From assembly GCA_032622095.1 (NCBI GenBank), contig CP136065.1, positions 208,300,151-208,364,150 on the forward strand: a stretch of 64,000 nt of DNA, written 5' to 3'. The position numbers were made by a program, and so were the translations under genes. The notes under the pieces were generated by a model, which saw nothing but the letters and a program-made list of their open reading frames with translations, was not told where the DNA came from and did no database searches. This DNA is from Siphonodentalium dalli. Its lineage: Eukaryota > Mollusca > Scaphopoda > Gadilida > Siphonodentaliidae. Shown one piece after another: positions 57,353-64,000 of this stretch; the stretch's first letter is position 1, and every line of letters begins with the position of its first letter.

Positions 57353-57800
57353 TCTACTATATAATTTGAGACTTCCGTATATATATATATATATATGTGT
57401 GTGTGTATATGTGGGTACTTCATAGAATCGAAAACGCGTGTAGGAACGGGCATCCCCACGGCAATGTCGGCTTATAAGACATCTTTACTACACATGACAG
57501 CCGATGGACAATTGGTCTCTATATATGTACCAAAATTACGCCGCGTTGGTGACTGGGAAATTCCAGGGAATGCCGATTGAGCTCAAACTTGCTACCTACG
57601 GGAAGTGTCATATATATGAGTGTGTCCTTCATAGACTCGAACCGATTGAGCTCAAACTTGCTAAATATTGACTGGGAAATTACAGGGAATGCCGATTGAG
57701 CTCAAACTTGCTACCTACGGGAAGTGTCATATATATGTGTGTGTCCTTTATAGACTCGAACCGATAGAGCTCAAACTTGCTAAATACGGGAAGTGTCATG
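57353..57800 (+). mobile_element. Helitron-like 5' end with internal repeats, 3' end unclear
   Basis: TCTACTATATAATTTGAGAC directly follows CTAG of copy 8, so another head-to-tail unit began here. The body has tat/gt microsatellites and three degenerate copies of gattgagctcaaacttgcta plus gggaagtgtcatatatatg. No hairpin with CTAG was found before the A-rich stretch at 57800-57985. Confidence 0.5.
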
Positions 57801-57985
57801 GACGGGTTCATTGAAAAACAAAAAAAATTCGGGTAAAATTGAAAAACAAAATTAAAAAGGCACAATTAACTCATTGAAAAACCAAAAAAAATCGGGTAAA
57901 ATTTAAAAACAAAAAATTAAATTAAAAAATTAAAAAGGCACAATTAACTCATTGAAAAACAAAAAAAATTAACTCATTTAAAAAC
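57800..57985. repeat. A-rich degenerate tandem repeat
   Basis: Three copies of cattgaaaaacaaaaaaa with ggcacaattaact between them. Low complexity, non-coding. Confidence 0.7.
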
Positions 57986-57989
57986 ATAT

Positions 57990-58273
57990 ATATCTTTATT
58001 TCCTCCTTTCACGGAGAGTTATGAATAATATAAATTGACAAAAGGAAATTCAAATAATACAAGAACAGTAAACATATATACAGTGGACATAACAACAAAG
58101 AATAGTCGCTAGGAGTTCAGCAAGCATACCCACACACGCATACACCATGTATATATTGATACGAACAGACACCCATCGTACATACTCGCACGCCATCATG
58201 CATGCAAATCCCACTCTAATACATGCATGCACACATACATATCCATACTCACACACAGACAGATATTCATACA

Positions 58274-58310
<37 letters not shown>

Positions 58311-58461
58311 AGCGCGCAGACATACATACATCGCACAGACGCATGACCCATCGCCAGTGATGACACACATATGGTTCATGAACATGAAATAGTATTTAGA
58401 CACATGTATTAGATTTTGTACTATGCAATCAAGGTTATGTTGAGTTTCTTAGCTGTTGTTC
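57990..58461 (-). other. 3' UTR of the LINE with TA/CA microsatellites
   Basis: Lies between the LINE stop codon (58462) and an AATAAA near 57998-58003 (minus-strand ggaggaaataaag), the probable transcript end. It includes a (TA)n at about 58276-58306 and many tgtg/catac repeats. Confidence 0.55.
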
Positions 58462-61400
58462 TTATAACTTGACGTCCGCGTTGTCGATTAGACTTGTCCG
58501 AATTGTGTGATAATCATGCCACAGGCAATATGTGCTACAGACCATGAAGTCTGTGAACATGTCAGCTTCACAAATGATATCGAAAAATTCTCTTGGCCGT
58601 GCAGTGAGGAAAACATTTAATTGGATATCTGGACTGAGGCTATCCAGTTTTAGAATACATGGAATATCGAATTTATTCATCAGTTCATACCATATATCAT
58701 TGCGGTATTCCGCAATCGCTGGGCAGTTCATAATAACATGTAAGGGGAGATCGTCGTAATCCCCACCACACTTGCTACAAGTTAGTGATACGGGCCCAGT
58801 ACAATCTATGATTCCACCCACAGTCAGGTATGCTATTTTGTGTCTTGGGAATTTTCGACAGCATCGCCACAGGTGAGAGACAGTTAACTTTGGATGTATG
58901 TTATGAAAGCGATGGAGTGATTTGTCGCTCGCCGCGCTTTCCCATTCGGATTTTGTATAATCGGAAATTGCCTTGCGCACTATACCTTTCCAAATCTGCT
59001 TTGTTGGGAAATCACTATGAGATACATAATTGGTGAGGTATGGCATCAACTGGTGGCTCTCTATGATATCTACAATGTCGGCAATGAATGAATACTTAGA
59101 AACCCCAGTTATGAAGAAAGAGTGCAGCCTTAGCAAGAATACAGATTTGGCTGCCTTCTCTGTACTGAGAGTACACAAGCTGCTGAAAAATAGGAGCTTC
59201 TTTTTTTTCACTAAAACTTTTAGCGTTTCCGATACCCATTAACCCTTCTGCGATGTTGGTACGTGTTTGATAATGAAGACCTTGAATCTTTTTAAGACAA
59301 AATCGGTGCGTTCTTTCCAGAGACAAAATATCAGAATCAGTCATACCACACAGCAGTTCGCATCCGAAGAGGCCCCTTGGTAAAACGATGGATGTGTATA
59401 ATTTCCTACTGCTTGTTGGCGTTATACCACCTGCATACATACCTATGTTCGACAGTGAGAAATAGCTTGATCTGAGTTTTGTTTTTATTACGTCTATGGC
59501 GTTACCTTTGTGATTGAATTTGTGTATAGGGACGCCTAAGTGAACCAAACTCTGGACCTCAGACAGTTGTTTTCCACAAAGAGTCCATGCCCTATTACAA
59601 CTAGCCTTAGTGTGCCCGTTCTTGCTTTCATTGAAGACAATAACTACTGTCTTTTGTTCATTATATTTATATCTCCATTTGCGACTGTAGTTTGTGCATA
59701 TATTCATTAGGTGCTGCAGGCCATTTTCCGAAACAGAGATCAAGGTCATATCATCGGCTTGTGTCGGGCATGAACAATTTATAGAGAACATATTTAGTCC
59801 TGCTCCCGAATTTGCAAGCTATGTTAAGAGCTGATCAACGAAGATCATGTAGAACAAAGGTGAAATGACGTCCCCTTGTTTTGTTCCCTGCTCTATCTGA
59901 AATTTTCTGGACTGACAATTCCCATATTTTACATGACAAGAAGTACCTGTAAGCATTTGATGAAACAGTAGCCATATTTTCTCATCAAAACCGAGGAGAT
60001 GAAGTTTATAGAGAAGACCATTTATCCATACGGTATCAAATGCCTTCTGGACATCAAGGAAACATGTGAACAACTTACTGTCGTTTTCTGATGCAAATTC
60101 TTTAGATTCGTAAATAAGAAACGCGATAGCTGTCAAATAACTTTCGGGGTTTGTTGCCTCCTTTGTACAGAGGAACGATTATCCCAATCTTAGCCGGTTC
60201 TGGTATATGAGAAAACATCATGATACCCGTCAATAGTGCAGTTAGGCATTTGATCAATGCTGTACCACCAAGGACCAAGTGTTCATTATAAACATTATCC
60301 CACCCCGAAGCTTTGTTCAAGTTGAGTGTTTTGAGCGTGTTCTCGACTTCATCTTCAAGTACAGGTTCAGTGACATATTTAGAGTTACTCCCCGTTTTAC
60401 AGTATTGGCCATTTGCGAGGTCTGCGACGGTGTCGTTAACAATTTGAAGGTGGTTCTCGTCAAAGCTATCATGTACCAATGGTTTGTATAGTGACTCAAA
60501 GTGGTCGGCCCATCCATCTGATATTTCTGAGGAATTTCTTAAAGTTGCCCCGTTGTATTCAAAAATCTTGTTTGGTCTATTCTCATAATTTCGCCTAGAA
60601 TTTATTATTTTAAAGAATGACCCTTGATCTACTTCAGCAGCGGTGTCTAGCTCATTGTTACGATCACTCAAATTTTGATTGCAGCATTTCCTAAACTCCC
60701 GTCTGAAGGCGCATTTTCTAGACTTATATTCTACATATAATGCATGATCCACTTCCCGAGGTCTACCAGCAGTGATCCAATTCCGTCTGCTTGTTGTCAT
60801 GTGAGCGTGCAAGTCCTTCAAGTGACTGTTCCAAAACGGTTTGAGGTGGCTTTTGAATGTTTTTTGTGGAATTATTTCACTCGACGCTCGTTGAATTGCT
60901 GAAATAATATTATTATAAAGAGCGTCTACATCACCTCTGCTATTTATGTTATAGCTTTGTGGAAGAAGCGATGCTAGAGTGTATTTATACTGACTCATTA
61001 AGTTTGGTGAGGATCTAAATTTCTTCCAGTTATACAAGGGGGTCGAGTTAGATCTCCGTTTGGAACTGTCGGCTTGAATGTCACATCTGAATAAACATAC
61101 AATTGGTCTATGGTTAGAAATATCAGTAACGTCATCATCAATAATTTCAGCATGCACGAGAGTCATATAAATGTCTCTCTGTGAATACAACACATAATCA
61201 ATAGACGTGCCATCACCACCAGTGGCAGGAACAAAAGTTGCTTTTCTGCCAGCGCAAAGGTTACTTTCATTTACTGGTACAAACTGTTTTGGTTCGAGTA
61301 CTCTGCGGAGAGAGTTGTCTCGCGGACGTGATCTTGAAAGGGTACAATTGAAATCGCCCATGATAATAACATGACCTAGAGAAAAGTAAGTATCTATGAT

Positions 61401-61838
61401 ATCACCGAGTGCTTGTGTATATTGTAAATGAAATTCGTCTGTATAGTTGGTTGACGGTAGATACACTTGGAATATGTATAGGTGATCTGCTTCAGGTAAT
61501 TCAACTTGGATACCACAAATTATATCGTCATCAATTTGTATGGTTGATACATAGGGGTCTAGAACTTCTTTCCATATAAGGGCCACGCCACCTTTATGTC
61601 TCCCCCGCTGATGGGGTAGCCTTTGAGAGAAATCACACACAATGTGACATTTGTAGTTGACTAGCATAGGTTCGAGTATATGAGAGTTGTGTTCGTGTAG
61701 CCAATGTTCACTGATACCACAAATATCTATGTTCCTCTCGTGAATCATGTCATTCAAGAAGGCAACGGATATGGAATCAGCCGATGCCGAAAGACCAGTA
61801 CAATTCCAAGTGGCTATAGCTATCTGTGCCTGTGACAT
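58462..61838 (-). pseudogene. LINE ORF2: APE endonuclease, reverse transcriptase, zinc finger
   Basis: The best start is ATG 61838. Residues 1-250 are an APE-type endonuclease (ATWNCTGLSAS, GISEHWLHEHN, IIMGDFNC, SNHRPIV), which nicks target DNA. The RT domain follows: LNLNKASGWDNVYNEHLV, GIIVPLYKGGNKPRKLFDSY, CFLDVQKAFDTVW, EQGTKQGDVISPLFYMIFVD, then TQADDMTL with the catalytic DD. The C-terminus has LTVSHLWRCCRKFPRHKIAY and a CSKCGGDYDDLPLHVIMNC zinc finger. Damage: an internal deletion joining DSYR to TAIAF near 60130, with loss of roughly 30-45 RT residues and a frame change; an in-frame TAG near 59821; and a frameshift in an 8-base A/T run near 59201-59208. The clade is uncertain. It is inactive, though most of its length is preserved. 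Confidence 0.9.
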
Positions 61839-61844
61839 TGTCAA

Positions 61845-62175
61845 TTACAGTAAAATATACAACATGAGTACAATGAGGTATAACAAGAAAAAGAAGCCAG
61901 AGTATCATAAACCATATGACATAATTATATGTTCAATTCCCATTATACTGGGTTTGTCGTCTATCGAAATCATTTTGAGAAAGCCAGAGTCGACAGAATA
62001 TTTGACGCGGCCAGAAGTTCTTATTGATTACTTTTGTCATGTCATCTTCGTGTATATTTATTCTGGCAGAAATAGTATGTTCTTTCCTACTATGCATCAT
62101 GCGAAAAATTGAGAAACGAACGCCGGCGTCAGTGAGATAGTCCTGAATGGCTCGTATTTATCGGCGTGTTGTGTT
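61845..62175. other. Spacer between LINE ORF1 and ORF2
   Basis: 330 bp without coding signal on the minus strand, consistent with a two-ORF LINE. Plus-strand open frames here are chance. Confidence 0.6.
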
Positions 62176-63120
62176 TTATGCGCATTGAATTTTCCGTCTG
62201 ACTACCACTTGTGGTGGCGACCTGTGTCTCCTGTGGTGTTGTACGTTAGGGCGACGTTGTTGGAGATTGTCGTCATTTTCAAAAGTCGTTGGTGGTCGCT
62301 TTTGATTATGAGTGCTTGTGTCGTTTCTCTGTCTCGAAGTATTGCCTTGTCCTTTATTCCCATTTCGAGTGACTTCAGAATATGTGCGATTTGTGTACGA
62401 TTCATCGAAGTCGTCAACTATAATAGAGTTATAGGACTTAGTTGTCTGGCCGTTTGGACTGCTGGTAATTTGTTTGTTGGGACTAGCATTTAGTAGCTGT
62501 TGATTAAACATCTGCTGTTGATTGTACATGTGGTTTAATCTATTATTGATTCCATTCATAGTATGAGTGGTGAAGTCCTGGAAAAGGCCGGCAATCTCTC
62601 GTGAGAATTTGTTTAGTTTTATATTCATTTTATCCATACATTTTAACTCAATGCGTTCATCAGTTTCAGTTGGTTTTGGTTCAGATTCCGCATTCGCATT
62701 AACACTTTCATCGCGTGGCGAGTTAGCATCATCGTGTAAGGAATTTGAATTGTCGTCCGTGTTTTCGTCTGAATTTATTTTAGAATCCGTAGCATCCTTG
62801 TTTGGATCACAAATTTTCACATTCTGTTTTGGAACATTTTGTTGTTTTTGTTTATTTTTGCCTTTGAGTGTTCCTATGTACCCTGTGTTGGAATTAACTG
62901 ATCTTGTCAGCGACTGTATTTCATCGCGCATTGATTCCTTGTCCATTTTAATATCTCGTATGTCACTTTTCAGTTTCGATACTCCTGAACATCTTTCATC
63001 GGCCGTACGCTCGATATCAAGCTGATTCACTTCAATTTGTTCCTCAATTTTATCAATTCTCTCGGATAGCTGGTTTAAGAGTGTGTCATTGTTATTCATT
63101 CTGGCCATGAGAGTATTCAT
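62176..63120 (-). pseudogene. LINE ORF1, C-terminal part (coiled coil)
   Basis: Continues ORF1 in another frame, overlapping the upstream part by 29 bp. It encodes a heptad-rich coiled coil (LLNQLSERIDKIEEQIEVNQ and following), a Lys/Gln basic segment (GKNKQKQQNVPKQNVK), an Asp/Asn/Ser-rich acidic region, then a Gln/Asn/Arg-rich tail with RRPNVQHHRRHRSPPQ. This fits an RNA-binding, multimerising ORF1 protein. No CCHC knuckles or RRM are obvious. The frame change near 63100 is probably a mutation, but a natural overlap cannot be excluded. Confidence 0.7.
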
Positions 63121-63922
63121 CGCTTTTGGCTAGTTTGGCAGAATATGTTTTATTTTGCTCCTTCATTTCCGAAACAGTTTTATATAAATCTGATAAGCTG
63201 TGAACTGGTCCAAATTGAGTCGAGTTAGCAATATTTTCCAATATCTCCTTTGGTGAATTAGAAATTTCAGAATACTCGGGTATGTCATGTTGATTGCTGA
63301 TCATAACTTTAGGAGCTGTTAACAAATCTGACATATGGTCTGGTTTCTTGTCGAGAATGCACAACATCATTTGATAAATGTCGTGGGAATATTTCACCGC
63401 AAGCGTTGTTTCCCTGTCAGCTGACATTTCTCGGTTGACTCGCCTCTGCTTGACGGAGGAGTTCAGATTAATGTCAAGTCTTCCAGATTTTGCCAATTTG
63501 ATTATTTCCTCGAATACGGAGGCTCGCATTTCTTTTAGAGTTGCAGCACGCCACTGTGTTGCATTTAATAGGACATCGACAACATTCCCTTTTGGCGTAT
63601 TCCGAACATACTGTAGAACCCATGAAAGATATGTGCTGAAATCAACTGTCGTGGGCCCCGTTTCTGTTAATTTAACAAAGGTAGCAGAGAGGTCTATGGG
63701 TTCCCGCAAATTTATAGAGGCCATCTCGTTTAGTTTTTCCATTGCTTCATCACAATTAATGTTATCATCACGATGGCAGGGAACTGATGAGCTCTCAGTG
63801 TCTTGCGTCTGATTTTCGCATACATGCGCACATGATGGCACGATGTCATTTGTGTCAAACCCAGGAACATTATTGTCCGGTCCATAGAGAACCCTATCTG
63901 TTTCCGTGAATATTCCTTCCAT
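63092..63922 (-). pseudogene. LINE ORF1, N-terminal part
   Basis: The first ATG is at 63922 (MEGIFTETDRVLYGPDNNVP). The protein of about 276 residues has an acidic N-terminus, a region with TVDFSTYLSWVLQYVRNTP and ATLKEMRASVFEEIIKLAKS, and ends AKSDEYSHGQNE where the frame meets the coiled-coil part. The domain is unfamiliar but composition and position (upstream of an APE-RT ORF on the same strand) mark it as ORF1. The 63923-64000 sequence is the presumed 5' UTR; the element may extend beyond the window. Confidence 0.68.
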
Positions 63923-64000
63923 GCTCAATTAGTTAAGTTGAGTGCCTGATCAGAGAATATGCAGTCACACGATCATACCGGTAATTCAGTGTCATGTCAT

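Noticed and set aside
58050-58403. Minus-strand Tyr/Cys/Val-rich frame
   Set aside because: Lies in the LINE 3' UTR and is dominated by TA and CA microsatellites.
62567-63812. Long plus-strand frames opposite the LINE ORF1
   Set aside because: Antisense shadows; the minus strand holds the coiled coil and the ORF1-ORF2 order.

Overview
Organism. The window is AT-rich, intron-like animal DNA packed with transposable elements and broken host exons, and it shows no operons or ribosome binding sites. Frequent ACATGTACATGTA palindromes, gttatggcccttt repeats and AGCTCA...AAGTCAAG repeats point to a lophotrochozoan, most likely a marine bivalve mollusc. That assignment is inference from repeat style.

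Layout. 1-14377: a ~165-bp satellite in opposed arrays forms the arms of a foldback (Mutator/FB-like) element that split a hAT transposase gene. The 5' part of hAT lies at 10428-13148 on the minus strand and its last 56 codons at 1190-1360 on the plus strand. The same 9-bp target duplication lies beside both element ends. 14378-21440: several non-autonomous DNA transposons (hAT-like, TIR and foldback types), three of them with visible target duplications. 21465-21699: a spliced host exon on the minus strand. 22614-26791: a TA-flanked MITE, then an AT-rich TIR element carrying five head-to-tail Helitrons. 27321-29380: an ACCCAGG repeat and a 45-bp minisatellite. 30085-40109: a LINE fragment and many small TIR or foldback MITEs. 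41696-42529: a palindromic minisatellite. 43287-43540: an unrecognised coding exon. 44880-47834: old repeats, a TTAA-flanked MITE and a Helitron remnant. 48469-48821: a likely first coding exon on the minus strand, with a MULE-like MITE just upstream. 49298-52143: a MITE abutting a decayed LINE. 54960-57352: mollusc repeats and three more tandem Helitrons. 57985-64000: a nearly full-length but broken LINE on the minus strand with ORF1, an APE endonuclease, RT and a C-terminal zinc finger.

How it fits together. No autonomous transposon looks intact: the hAT gene has a stop, two frameshifts and an insertion, and the LINE has frameshifts, a stop and an RT deletion. Possible host coding material is limited to the minus-strand exons at 48469-48821 and 21465-21699, the segment at 43287-43540 and a doubtful segment at 14379-14639. 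The first two are compatible in splice phase and could belong to one gene with a very long, repeat-filled intron. The most distinctive features are the satellite-armed foldback element with its inverted hAT halves, and the Helitrons joined end to end at exact CTAG/T junctions.
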